Assembly: GCA_028622995.1 (NCBI GenBank)
Contig: JAJQJQ010000046.1
Coordinates: 1,674,001-1,738,000, forward strand
Length of the DNA: 64,000 nt
Source of the DNA: Panagrolaimus kolymaensis
Taxonomy: Eukaryota > Nematoda > Chromadorea > Rhabditida > Panagrolaimidae
Reading direction: 5' to 3'
The translations under genes were made by a program, and so were the position numbers. Positions within the stretch are counted from its first letter, which is position 1; each line of letters starts with the position of its first letter. A model generated the notes under the pieces. The model was not told the origin of the DNA, searched no databases, and saw only the letters and a program-made list of their open reading frames with translations. Shown one piece after another: positions 24,531-37,156 of the stretch.

Positions 24531-27500
24531 AGTGATCGCGAAACAAATCCAAATTCAAAACTTCAAGTCTCAAACATTTAATGGATCCAATTTTTTAAAT
24601 AAACAAAATCAAACATTTTTTTTTAATTTATACGACCAAATTAATTCTGATTTTTTTCTTAAAGTAAGATCAGTTTTTTATTTTTACACTTTTAAACTTA
24701 TTGTTTTGAGTTTTCCTATTTCGAATTTTAATCAAGCATTTATCTAAAAAAAGTTTTTAGCCTTTTTACGTAGTCATCGTCCCTAACCAATATTTATTTA
24801 TTACCAAATTTCATATTTCCGAAGTTTTCGCTAATTACAACCTTTGCAAACAAAAAAATATTAACAAAACTTTCTATTTTTAATATTTTTTTGACGTCGA
24901 ATGTTTCTATTTTTAATTGTTCAAACATAATTTCCGTCATTTTTTTTTAAATATCTTTGTTGTTGCTGCTTTTTATGGATTCTATTTACTAAAAATAAAT
25001 AAACAAGCAAACACAGGTGAGAGAGTGTTCAAAAACTTTTTTTCTTGGAGACACGACTATAAAAAGGCAAGAAAAAAAGTCAACATCGGCTGCTTTTTTT
25101 GGGAGTCGCTAACTAATGGCGGCGGCGGTGGCAAAGAAGTCGTTGGTCCATGTTGAAAGTTTGTTAGTTAGTCAGGAGAGTCTGGAAATAAATAAATAAA
25201 TATTTTTTTTACTTCGACGTCATTGTTTTGTTTTTTTTTTTGTGTAAAAAATAGAAAAAAGAAGGAAGCTAAAAGTCTATTTTTGACATTTTTTTTCTTT
25301 TTTTGTTTCAAAATGTTTTTTGCTTTTTTGCTTTTGTTGTTACTCGAAAATTAAAATGTTGAAATTTGTTAGTCAAAAAAATAAATATGAAGCTTGAATG
25401 AAGAGAGTGACTAGGAGTCAGTGTTTCGTTGGTTTTGTTTTGCTTTTTTTGTAGCCAAGACATGCGTCATTTATTTTTTAATTATTCATTAATTTTTTTT
25501 TAATTTTATTTTATTAAAAATAGCTCTTTTGAGGATAACTAAAAATATGAGACTTTCTTGTCGTTGAGGCTTATTTCAGTATGCATTTTTTTAAGTTTTC
25601 AAAAACTCTTTTTAAAAAATAGGCATTTATGGATATATTTCTTTGGCCTCGAAAATTAAATGATTTTTTGCGTCCAGTAATTTTTATTTCCTCGACCGTG
25701 GAAATTCTAAGCCATCCATTTTCTTTCTAATTATTAAACTTTTTTTTCTTTGTATTATAGCTGAAGTCTAGAAAAAATTATAAAAATTTAGAATCATGAA
25801 TCGAAAATCGATGCTTCCCTTCTTCTTTTGTTTTGTTTATGTTTTGCTGCTAATTTATTTTTTACAAACTTAAACTTTTCCAGAGAAAAATATTTTTTTT
25901 TTGCTTTTTATTTTTTAAACTTTGAACGATAAAAAAACAAGGAAAACCAGATGGATAAGTGAGTATCCATTGAAATATATCTCTCTAGAATATATCTATT
26001 TTTAGTAACAGAAAACATAGCTGAAAAGGAAAGAAAGAAGCCATTAAAGTTGTTGCTGCTGCTTGCATCCTCCTTCCATTTTTTTTGGAATAAAAAAAAG
26101 CAGACATTCCAAAAAAAAAAAAAGAGAATGTAAGCATCAAGCAAAAAAACTCTCAAGGATAAAAATAGCCAAGGATAAAAAGTAAACCCCAAAAAAAGCT
26201 AAAAACAGAAGCAAAAAATTCTATTTTTAGAAATTTTTCTTGTTTTCTCTTTTCTTTTTTCTTTATTTAGAGAAAATTTGAAATCCATAAGAAAAATATT
26301 GTTTAAAAGGAAATAAACATGGCTTCCATTTTTCTCCGCAAAAGCTTTATTTTTTATGCCGGTTTTTTTTTTCATTCATAAAAAAGCTTTACTCTACTCA
26401 AAAGCTTTTAGAAGGTGGAGATACAAAAAAGAAAGTTAATAAATAAATGGTTTTTAAAAACCAATAAAATCTTACTAAATTTTAACAGCTTTTTTTTTAT
26501 TTTGGACAAAGGTTGATAAAGTTTACAAAAAACGGTAAAGCTTGAAATCTTCATGAAAATATCTGAGTAAAATAAAAATTTCGAATCTTTTTTCAAAAAA
26601 ATTTTCTTTCAAGGCTTGAATCTAAAAATCTTTATATTTCGTGGTGATATTTTCCGTAAATTTGATAAAAAAAGAGGGATCTTTCATTTATTAATTTTTT
26701 TCATTCTGTTTATGACACCTCCAGAATATATATATATTTTTTGCAAAAAAACTTATAAAATAATAAAATCCCAAAGCTTTAGTAATAGATTAGTTTATGT
26801 AAGTGTGAATAAATATTTTAATACTAAAATACTTCCGGTGACATTTCACTCAAGAAGAAGAAAAAAATTAATGATTCCATTCATTAATAATCTCTTCACT
26901 TTTTTGTAGTCTTCAATTTTAGTTATTAAAAACTGAAAAGTTAGCCACAAAAAAAATTAGCGGCAAAAGTCAAAATTTAATGTTTTCTTAAAAAACGTCA
27001 TCGCTTTTATTTTATGATGTCTCTATCTATCTTCGGGTGGTTCTTAAAGCTATGAGTTCTTCATTTTTTCTTCTTCTTCAATTTTTCACTTAATTTCTAG
27101 TTTTGCCTTTTTCGTCGTCTTCGACGTCTTTAAAAAAATAAGGCGAAGAGAGAAAGAAACTCAAGGACATTGGAACGCCATCAATGGAAAAAATAAAATA
27201 AAATAAAATAAAAAGCGTGCGTTGTTATGTCTCAATTTCTTTTTCTTCTTTTTTTTTCTTTTTTTTTTTGAATGAAATAAAAAAAAGCGAAGCAAAGTGG
27301 CTCGCTCGCTTTTTGCCTTCGTCAATGATGATATATATTTATTCATTGCCATTGACATTCGTGTCTTCATCTTTCGTCTTCTTTTATAGTCAGTCCTTTT
27401 AATCTTTTTTTCTTAGTCTTTTTTATTTTCTGAATGTGTCGTCTCAATTTTCTTACATGCTTATTATTGATTATAGCTTACACAATATTTAAATTTTTAG

Positions 27501-30500
27501 AGTTTTTTCGTTTGATAAAAAACTTTAAATTTATGGCAATTTTGTTAATAAATTGATAAATTTGTGGTTTAGCCGAGAAAAAAAATTGTTGCTATTAATT
27601 TCAAACTTGAAAATTTCCAGGATGCTAGCTCGTTGAAAATCCTGGACTTACTATAATTAATGAAAATATTAAATACGATCTTTTATTTTTAAACCCTTCA
27701 AATCTAGCTTTTGTATTTGCTAAAATTATCAAACATGTTTGATATCCACGATATTTTCTTTTTTATTACTTTTCCTAATTTGAAAACTTTGTGCTTTAGT
27801 TGCTTTGCTTCATTGTTCATTATTTCTTTAAAATAAATTAATCTTAGAATATCGCGTTTTGTTTTTAAAAAATTATTTCTTTTTTAATTTTTGTATCCAA
27901 AAATATATCTTTCTTTCTAGACCAGAATAGCTGCAGCAACAAAGCAGCAAGCTCGTTGAATCTTTAATTTTTATAAAGAAAAAACTTTTATTTTTTAATG
28001 CGCAGTCTTTGGCCTTTCTTTTTTTGCTTTTTTTGCCTGCAAAATTAATATCCTTCTTTTTTTGGATCTATTTTTTCTTTTCTTTTTTATTTCTTAATAA
28101 ATACATATTTGTGCGAAAGGTTGGATTATTTTATGTACATACAACTAGCTAGATTAAAAGGGCATACATATAAACTTTTGAATATTTATGTACTTACTTA
28201 GAAGATAGTGTTTAGCTTATAAAACCAACCAAAAAAGTGTTACCAGGAGCCTCGACACGAAGGCTAAATGATTTATAAATTTTCTATCCATGAAAATTAT
28301 TTTGCCTTTTATTTCATTGCTCCAAAATAATTTGAGTTTTAGATTTATAAAAAAAAATAGCGCACGATTACAAAGTTTTTTTATGATACTTTTAATTTTG
28401 GGCCAAACCAAACATTTTTGAAAAGCCACAAATTACCAAGTTTATTACCATATGTATTTATTAATTAAAAAATTGAAATAAACATTTCTTTTCTTTTTTT
28501 TTGTTTTGAAAAGGTCAAAAAAATTCTCTAGAGAATTTAGCTTTAGCCAAAAAATGTGTATGTATGTTCACATTCCTTTAAGCCAGCCTTTTGAGGATTA
28601 ATTTTAGGCATTAAAACATTCCAAATAAAAAACATATTTGGAAAAAATATTGCCTTTTTTTAAATAAATTTTTATGTATGTATCTTTTTAGCCGTTTTTG
28701 GGTTTCCAGTATTTTAGGGTTTCATAGCAAATTTTTTTATTTCGCTGCTGCAAAGACTTATAAATTTTAGCCTAAAAATTAACCTTTGTCCTTTTTGATA
28801 ATCTCTTCTTCCTCGTTATTTAGTTTTTTTCTGTCTCGAAAAAAAACATATTGGAACAAGAAAAAAATTACATTATAAAATAAATTAAATCTTTGATCAA
28901 AGAAATAAATTTTAAAAATAAGAAGGATGTCCAATGAAACTTTTTTTAATATACAAATAAATTTTTTTTATTATTGACGTCATTGAAATTGAGAGATTTG
29001 ATCTGATCGAATAATTTTTTTCTATTCTCTCTCTTCGGCAAATAACTCTTTGATCTTTTTTTTGTTGTTGCTTCTTTGCTCTCACTTTTTTTCCCTCAAT
29101 GAAATGAATAAATAAAAAAAAGTTTCATTGAGGAAAAAAAACTTAAAAATAAAAAAAAGATGTGTCGCTTTTTTTTATTTGTTCAAACACAGAAGAAAAA
29201 CTAACTTTTGGATTTTATTCATTAATTTTTGATGTCAAATCAAAAAAAAACTTTCTGGGTGGTTGTTGGAGGTTGAAATAAAAAATATCCCTAAATTTTT
29301 AATTTTTAAAATATTTAGAAAACCCTTTCATTATTATTTTTTATTGGTTTTCATTACCACACCACAGTGATAGTAACCTTAAACGGTAAAAAATTGTTAA
29401 ATTTGTGTTACTCTCATTCATTCACATTGAAAGTAACAAATATTTTTTTTGAGTGTTACTTTCATTCTTTGAAAAAGTAAAAAAAACTATCTAACTATTT
29501 TTTTTCCGCCTCTTTGATCTCTCCATATTTTTTTTCATTCATGGCGGGAATAAAAAATTTTTTTAACTACAAAAAAAAAGAAAAATACAATTCTCACCAT
29601 TCATATTCGCCTCCGCCACCGCGAATCAAAAAAAAAGAACTTTTTTTTCCTCTGTTACAAAACATACAACAAAAAATAAATTTTTTTTGTCATTCATAAA
29701 AGTTTTTTTTTTCTCTCATGGCTCAGTCAACCTAGTCTGTGTTTATTCAATTATTATGTATCTTTTCTTTTTTTCTCCCACATTTTCATGTTTTCCGCTG
29801 TTTCTGTTTTGCAAAGACACAAACACACCTCTCTCATTCACTGTTTTTTTGTTTGTTGCTGATGGTAATAAAAAGTATAACGTTTAGTAGTCATAGAATT
29901 ATTGTTGTTGCTGTTGTAGTAGTAGTTGGTTGGTTGTCTTGCAACCTCAGCAGCAGCACACGTTCGGTCTTTTTTCTCCTCCACTCTCCTCTCTTTTTTT
30001 TCTTTTTTTTTTGCTTGGAAGGAGACTCGTTTAGAAAAAAATGACACAACAACAAACAATCGATCTATCTAAAAAAATGAAACGAAAAAGAGAGACTGAA
30101 AAAAAAAATTATTTTTATGAATGAATGTTGAATGGAAAATGGAAAGAGGGGCTCAATGTATGTATGTATATATTTGCGTGTATGTGCGGTGTCTAAATAT
30201 ATGTATGTACACATATGCAAGAAAAAAAAAAGAGGAAGTCGTTTTTTTCTTCTTTCTTCTGCTTTGATAAATATGTTACGTACATACCTTTTTTGTGTAT
30301 GTTTGCCAACCAAATATGTACATTTTGAATATATATTTTTTTGTATGCGTTTCTCTTTTTTTTATTACTTTTTAAAATGGTTTTTTTCTTTATTCTTGAA
30401 TGGTCTTTTATGATAGTAATAAAATTGTGCAAATTATTTACAAGCTTTGATTACCATCTTCTTTTTTTCAGAATTATTAAAATCTTATTTTTTTCATTAC

Positions 30501-31011
30501 CAAATCTTACATAATTTTCTTGTTTTATTTTATCTTTTTTTGTTCGTGTTATTTTTTTAATTCCTTTCGATTTTCACATATATCCTAGTAATACAATTTT
30601 GTCTCAATATTGCCGAATTTATGTTACTATCATGTCACTGCTTTAAAAATTTTTTTGTTACTCCCTCCTCAAATGTCAACGCTCTGATTCATTTTTTTCT
30701 TCGTTGCTTTATTTTTGTTTCTTTTTTTGTAATAATAAATAAATTCAAAAAAATAGAAGCCATAACCTTTTATGTGTGCGTACGTAACTGATTGGTCTGG
30801 TCTTATTCTGCCCCATTTTTTTGTTTGCCATTTTGAGAAAGTGCGAGTCTAAAAATAAACTTATTTTTTATAATGTTTTAATAACTAATATATAATTTAG
30901 GGCTTTTTTTCTTACCGCTTTATTTAGTTTTTTGTTAAGGCTTGTAATTTGCGAATTTAAATGAAAGTTTTTTTGTTGAAATAATAATTAATGGTCTTAG
31001 AAAAAAAAATC

Positions 31012-31059
31012 GAGAGTAACATAAAATTAACAAACTATCGTCAAAAAATAGTTACTATC
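31012..31059. repeat. Short hairpin, GAGAGTAAC...GTTACTATC
   Basis: GAGAGTAAC at 31012-31020 faces GTTACTATC at 31051-31059 (7 of 9 pair as an inverted repeat). The same pair of words recurs at 31955-32001. Confidence 0.45.
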
Positions 31060-31954
31060 TATCCTTTTTTGCATGATGAACCAATATTTTTAGGATAAAT
31101 TTTTATGTTTTAATCCTTCCATTTTTCTTTGTTTAAATAAGTTTCCTAAAGTTTTTCTCTTTTCCACCTTCACAAAAAAAATTTTTAGGGCTATAAAAAA
31201 CCTTTTTTTGAAAATTTCTGCTTTGATTGTTTGCATTTATTCATTCCAAAAATTTTATTTTTTTATTCTCCCTCGCGCGCTTGCTTACTTACTTTGCTTT
31301 TAGGATTATTTTTTTTAAGCAAAGGGTTTGGAGAAGAAAAAAAAATAAATATATTCAAAAATAACCTTTGCATTTTTTTTCTTTTTGGAATTTAAAATAA
31401 GAATGGCAAACACACACAAAAAAATAATAATAATTTTATTTATTTTTTGCCATCAAAAAAAAAATAAGAAGAAAAAAACTTTGTTATTTTTATTCCATTT
31501 TTTTCTTGGTTCAAAAAAATTGCAATTTTTTCTTTACTATTTTTAGCCCACCCAGCCCAGCCACCTCCTGTGTAGTTTCTTGGCCATACTTGTTGTTGAT
31601 GAATTTTTTTTTATTTATTCGCTATTTTTTTTGAAAAATAAAAATAAATCAGTTTCTTCATTCATTCAAAAAAAATAAAGCAAAGCAGCAACACAACACG
31701 ATGATGATGGCTTTTTTTTTGTTTATATTTTGTCTTAAAAATAATTTTCTTGTGGTTTTTTTTAGTTTTTCTATTATTTTTTTGGTTGCCAGCTGGCTGG
31801 CTGGTTGAAGAATTGACTGGCAAACCAAAGTTGACAGAACTAAAAAAAGAAGAAAAAAGTTTTTATTTTTCCCTAACTAAATATATTTGTTTTTAAAATA
31901 CCTGAAGGAAGAAAGAAAAAAATTTTCTTGAAAGAATTCGGATCCTTTTTTCAT

Positions 31955-32001
31955 GACAGTAACAAATTTTTGCAAAATATTGTTTTATTTTAGTTACTAT
32001 C
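31955..32001. repeat. Short hairpin, GACAGTAAC...GTTACTATC
   Basis: GACAGTAAC at 31955-31963 is the inverse of GTTACTATC at 31993-32001 with one mismatch, around a 29-base loop. Confidence 0.5.
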
Positions 32002-34077
32002 TTCTTTTCAAAATTTCCCCAAATATTTAAAATCACTTTGAAATGTGTTAACCAACATTCTCAATCGTTCTAAAATACCCTTAAAAATCATACCCAAAAT
32101 AGCTAACAAAAAAAATCAAATTTTTTTAGGACACTTGATTGTTGTTTCAATTTTCAAAATTATTTTTTTATTCATCATCACACTTGCTTCTTTCTTCTTT
32201 CTCTGTCCAAAAGTGGAATAGTCCGCTTTTTTAAATATTTTTCTTAAAAAAAAGGGACTTGAATTTATTTATTTTGTTATTTTTATTATTGTAACCAAAA
32301 AAGAACGAAGAAGAACGAAGAAGAGCTTTTTTAAAAAGCATCCCAAATTTTTTAAGTACATCTCTTTCTTTATTTTATTTTATTTTTTTTAAAGCTTTTG
32401 TTTTGCTTTTTTTGATTATTTTTTTATGTCTATGTTCCAAAAATATTCTTTTCTTTGAATTTTTCTTTACAACAATCCAATTGAAAATGAAATAAAATGA
32501 ACGTGAAAAGTCTATAAAAAAATATATGTATTTCGTCGTGTGCTATTATGAAGAGCTGAATACTTTTTTTGGATATAAAAAAAATTAGAGTATCATTTTT
32601 TTGGACGAAAAAAAAGAAAACTTTCTTTCGATTGTCCCCATTATTATTATTTTATTTTGCATTTGCATTTCTGCATCTCGCGTGCTTCTTTTTTTTTACA
32701 TATATGGATTTGAGTGGCGGCGATGGTGGTGGTCATCTACCCCAACACGCTGCCTGACACTTTTTGAGTGCAGTCTCAAGCTAACCAAATTGAGCTTCGT
32801 CATTTTTTTTTCCAATTTGCATGAAAAAAAAAAGAAAAAGCTAAATTTGGTGGTGGCGAAACTATAGTAAACTAAAAAAAAGATTCCTCTCTTTTCCATC
32901 TAAAAAAAGGCAAAACAACTACGAAGCCACGAGCTAAAAAAAGAAAAATGAAAATGAAGACGACAACGACAACGAAGAAGAAGAAAAAAAAGAGAAAGAA
33001 AAACTTTGTTGTTAGTTTTATTTTTAGTTATAAAGTCATTTTGGCATATATTTTTTTTGTCGTCGTCATTTTTTTTTTCTTCTTCTATTGACTTTTTGAA
33101 AGCTTAAGTAAAACATGAAAGACGACATAAGCTGGCTGACTTTCTAAAAATGGAATGAAAAAAATGAAGAAGAAGAAGACCTCCAACTACATCGTCGGGC
33201 TAGTTCTTTACTTCTTTTTTTTTTTTGAGAAGCCTCAAGCATTGATTTAGTTTTCACAGAAATTTTTTTTTCATGTAAAAAAATTAACTTTTCTAATGCT
33301 TATTTTTTCTTCAAAGTGCCATTTTTTTGGTTTTTTCATTTAAATATTTTTTTATAGTTTGGAATATTCATTTTTTTTGCTCCTCTAAATAAAGATTCCA
33401 TTTTGGTGACAGCAATATCTGGCATCTCCATAGTTTTTTTGTTGTTGCACAGAATACGGAAGGAAAAAAAGACGTGCAAAAAAATAAATAAAGTATTGTC
33501 CAGCAGCAAAGCAACGCAACAAAAGCCATTCAGAAGCTTTTTAAAAAAACTATTGGCAATAGCGTGCGTGACTGACTTGAGTGATCGGATTCCCTGAGTG
33601 TATTTGTGTGAGAGAAAATATGCGTTATTTTTATATATACAAAAAAAGGATGATGATGTATATCTAAAAATAGAAACTTCATTTTTTTTTTTGAAATTTG
33701 AAGAGAAGATAGTTGTTACATCCTTGCATGGAAGTTAGTTAGTGGCAGTGGTCAGTTTTTTTTCTTTCTCTCTTTGATGACTAATTTATGTATCGCGTTT
33801 ATTTTTAGACATCTAAAAATTTTATTTATTTTGTTTTCATTATTTATTAGCAATAATTTTTGAGGAATGCACGAGAAAAAAATTAGAAATATGAATGAGT
33901 GTTTTTGTATATAAAAAAATACTTTTCAGTGCAAAAATTTTTGTATTCGTGGAAAAGCTTTTAGTAACTTTAAAAAAAAAAACTTTTTATTGTTGTCCGA
34001 TTAATTTAGTTTATAAATTTATTTAGATTCGCTTTATTTTTACTCAGATTTATTATTTTCTTAAAGGTCTCTCATAC

Positions 34078-34128
34078 AAAGATAGTAAGCACTTTCTTAC
34101 AAAATTACAAAATAAGCTTACTATCTTT
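34078..34128. repeat. Perfect 13-bp inverted repeat
   Basis: AAAGATAGTAAGC at 34078-34090 and its exact reverse complement at 34116-34128 enclose a 25-base A+T-rich loop. It is similar in sequence to the GATAGTAAC hairpins 2-4 kb upstream. Confidence 0.7.
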
Positions 34129-36955
34129 TAATTTTTTTTAACTCTTCACCAAACATTTTTATTTCTTCTTTTTTGTTTTGTTTATGATTTCAATTAATAA
34201 TAATTTTTTTTAAAAACACTTTAATATTTTCCGTGAAAAGAAAAAAAAATGAAAAGGAAGCACTTCGTTTTTTATTTTTATTTTTTCTTCTTTAAATTGA
34301 TTGATTCCGAAACGGAGGTGATTAATAATTATGTATTTTGTAAAATGAAAAATAACAAAACAAAAAAATAAATATGCACACACACACTTTCTTCGGTGGC
34401 AGCGGCAGCAAAAATTATTCTTTCATTTTTTCGCTTCGGCTTCTTCACTTTTTTTCTTCAGAGAATCCTTTCTTTCTTTATTTTTTTTTATGAAAGCAAA
34501 AAAGAAAGAACTAATGTTTTTAAAAAAATTTTCTTGAGAAACTCGAAAGAAAAAATTATATTTGTTTGTTAATTTCAAAAGCATTTTCATTTTTTTGTTT
34601 TAATTTTTTTAAACGTTTTTTTTTTTCGTTTTTGAAATTTTTGTTTGAAAAACAAAACAAAAAAAATTTTGACATAGTTTTTTTTCTTTTCTTTTTTGAT
34701 TTTTGAAAAGTTCATGGCCGCCACCAATCAGACTTGAAAAACAACATTTTTTTCTTTCTCGAGAATGTTTATTCTAAGTTGATATCAAAAACTTAAACTC
34801 TTTTTGAAAAAGAGATCTCTCTCTTTTTCTTGACATTTATCTTTCTTTCTTTCTTTTTTTCTTCATTGATTAGAGACGAAAAAAAGAAAAATATGGGTTA
34901 TTTTTAGTAGTTTGTTTTTGATTTATTATTTTCAAAGCTTTCTTGAGCTTTGATTTAATTTAAAAAAACTTTGATTTTTGTTTGTTAATGATTAGGCAAG
35001 GCAGGCAACAAAGAAAAGTCAAAGATTAGTCTATAGGATTTTGGGAATGTTATTTCTCAAAATAAATTTGGTTTGGATTTCGAGCATCAAAATAATGAAT
35101 TCATGTTTTTTTCTTTGTTTTCTTAATCGGAAAAATCCCAAAAATATCTTTTAAACACCTCCAAAATTTTTTCTATTAATTAATCCCAAAAAGAAGAATA
35201 AATTTATCATTTATATTTTAGAAAACTGATCTTTTTTCTTTATTATTTAAAAAAAGAAAGAAGGAAAATTCTAAAATAGTAAATAATATTTTTTGGTTAT
35301 CTCTCCTTTTGTGTTCAAATTTTTTTTCAAAGGCGAACACGAAGGATTATCTTTTTTTTATATTTTATTTTTACTTTTACTTTTACATTTTCCTTTCTTT
35401 TCTTTTTTTCCTGATAAAATAAGACCTTTCAAAAAAGTGAAAAAGTATGTATTATTTAAAAAAAAAGCTAAAGGATAAATTATTAACCTTTTGACGTACA
35501 TATATTTATTTTTTCGTTTTTCTTAAATAATACATATGTCTTATGATTTACATAATAAACATATGAAAATATGTAATGAGTATTTTTGTGTGTGTGTATT
35601 ACCGCAACAAAAAAAAATATTTACTTTTTTTTTAAATTTATATATGTATATTTGTGGTAATAACTACATTTGATGTATGTAGTCTTGAGTTTAGGCAGCA
35701 TCTCTGAAAATTTACTATTAGAAAAAAAACTATAGTATTTTTTTTAGAAAATAAATTTTCTATTCAACTTTTTTATTATAGTAAAATTTAGTGGTTTTCA
35801 TAAATTTTAAAACCGCCTTTTTTCATTTTTAAATTAATTTAAATATTTTATCCAATTTTTCAAATAAATTTATTCGAAGTGCTTTATTCTGACCAACTAA
35901 AATTAAAGGTTTTCAATTTTGTTCTCCACATAATTTTTTTGCTTAGCATTACATTCTCTGTCCATGTATGTATGTATTTACAAGCCTCATTTTTTTGGAA
36001 CGGAAGTCCCCTTTTTATGTTTCCAAATGTCGTCTCTCCTCATTTATTTTATTTATTTTTTAACTAACTAACTTACTCTGAATGTTCCTCATTTGTTTTG
36101 TTGTTCTTTGGGCTTTTTTTATTTTTTTTTATTTTACTGAATGAAAATGAAAGCCAGTAAAGTAAACCTTGAATGTGAATGAATGAATGAAAACTCAACC
36201 AACCAAAAATAACAAAAACACCCAAAACAACAAACAAGAATGAATAAAATTGAGAGAAGAAGGAAAAAAATTACGATTTTTTAACGAACCAAAAACAGCC
36301 AAAACACGCGCTCGCTTTTTTTTGAGTCAAATGTGAATTCTTCTTGTCGTCGTCGTTTGTGGATGTCTGTGTTTGGATTCCATTAAGCTTTTTTTTTCCT
36401 GGGTTTGTTTATGGCTTGAGTCTGCTGCGTTTTTTTTTTTGCCGGACATTGGTCAGGCAGTAAGTAGCTGCTTTTAACGAGCTCTTTTCCTCTTTTTTCT
36501 GATTTCGTTCCATTCCTTCAAGCATCGCTTGCTTCTTTTAAATTTTTTTTCCTTCATTTTTTCTTTCCAATTTGAAGTGAAAGGAAAAATGGAAAAAAGC
36601 TAAAAAAAATTAAAGATTCCAACTAAACAACCAACCAAAAAAGGAACCTTTGACTAAAATAAATCTCCATATTTTTTTAGTTTGGATCTTCTAAAGCTTT
36701 AGTATTTATTATTTGTTCTTTCTTGAGTGTTGTTGACTTTTTTATTTTTATGGTAATGTATGTTTCCGTCTAATAAAAAAAAAATGAAATTGTTTTTTTT
36801 TTACCAAAGTAAAGCTTGAATGAAATATTGGGCTTTCTTTATAAGAGCCTCATTCATCTATCCCAACAAAAAAATAAGTAATAAGGCAGTGGTGAGAAAA
36901 AGTATATCATTGCAAATGCAAATGCAAATGATGCTATTTTTAGATTTCTTGAATC

Positions 36956-37156
36956 TTAAAGGAACATAGCTATTTGATGCCTTTTTCAAAATTTCGTTTT
37001 ACGGGAGCTGAATTCATACTTCGCCAACCGGCAATTTGAATCTACGTGCAACTACAGTAAATGACACGTTAAATTCAAACACGCGCTTGGCATTCGCAAA
37101 ATTCAGCTCCCGTAAACGAAATTTCAAAAAGGCTGCAAATAGCTATGGCCCTTTAA
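36956..37156. mobile_element. MITE-like element, about 200 bp, long inverted repeats
   Basis: Arms of about 60 bases face each other. The left begins TTAAAGGAACATAGCTATTT and the right, read in reverse, begins TTAAAGGGCCATAGCTATTT; both continue through a shared AAATTTCGTTTACGGGAGCTGAA-like stretch with small differences. The central 80 or so bases are not repeated and carry no ORF. TTAA occurs at both outer ends, which would fit a TTAA target-site duplication of the piggyBac type, but the TTAA is also part of the inverted repeat, so this is not proven. The local G+C content is higher than in the surroundings. Confidence 0.7.

Noticed and set aside
29687..30432. Cluster of 60-100-codon frames on both strands
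   Set aside because: Phe/Lys/Val runs and Tyr/His repeats from simple sequence; overlapping frames open on both strands indicate low complexity, not genes.
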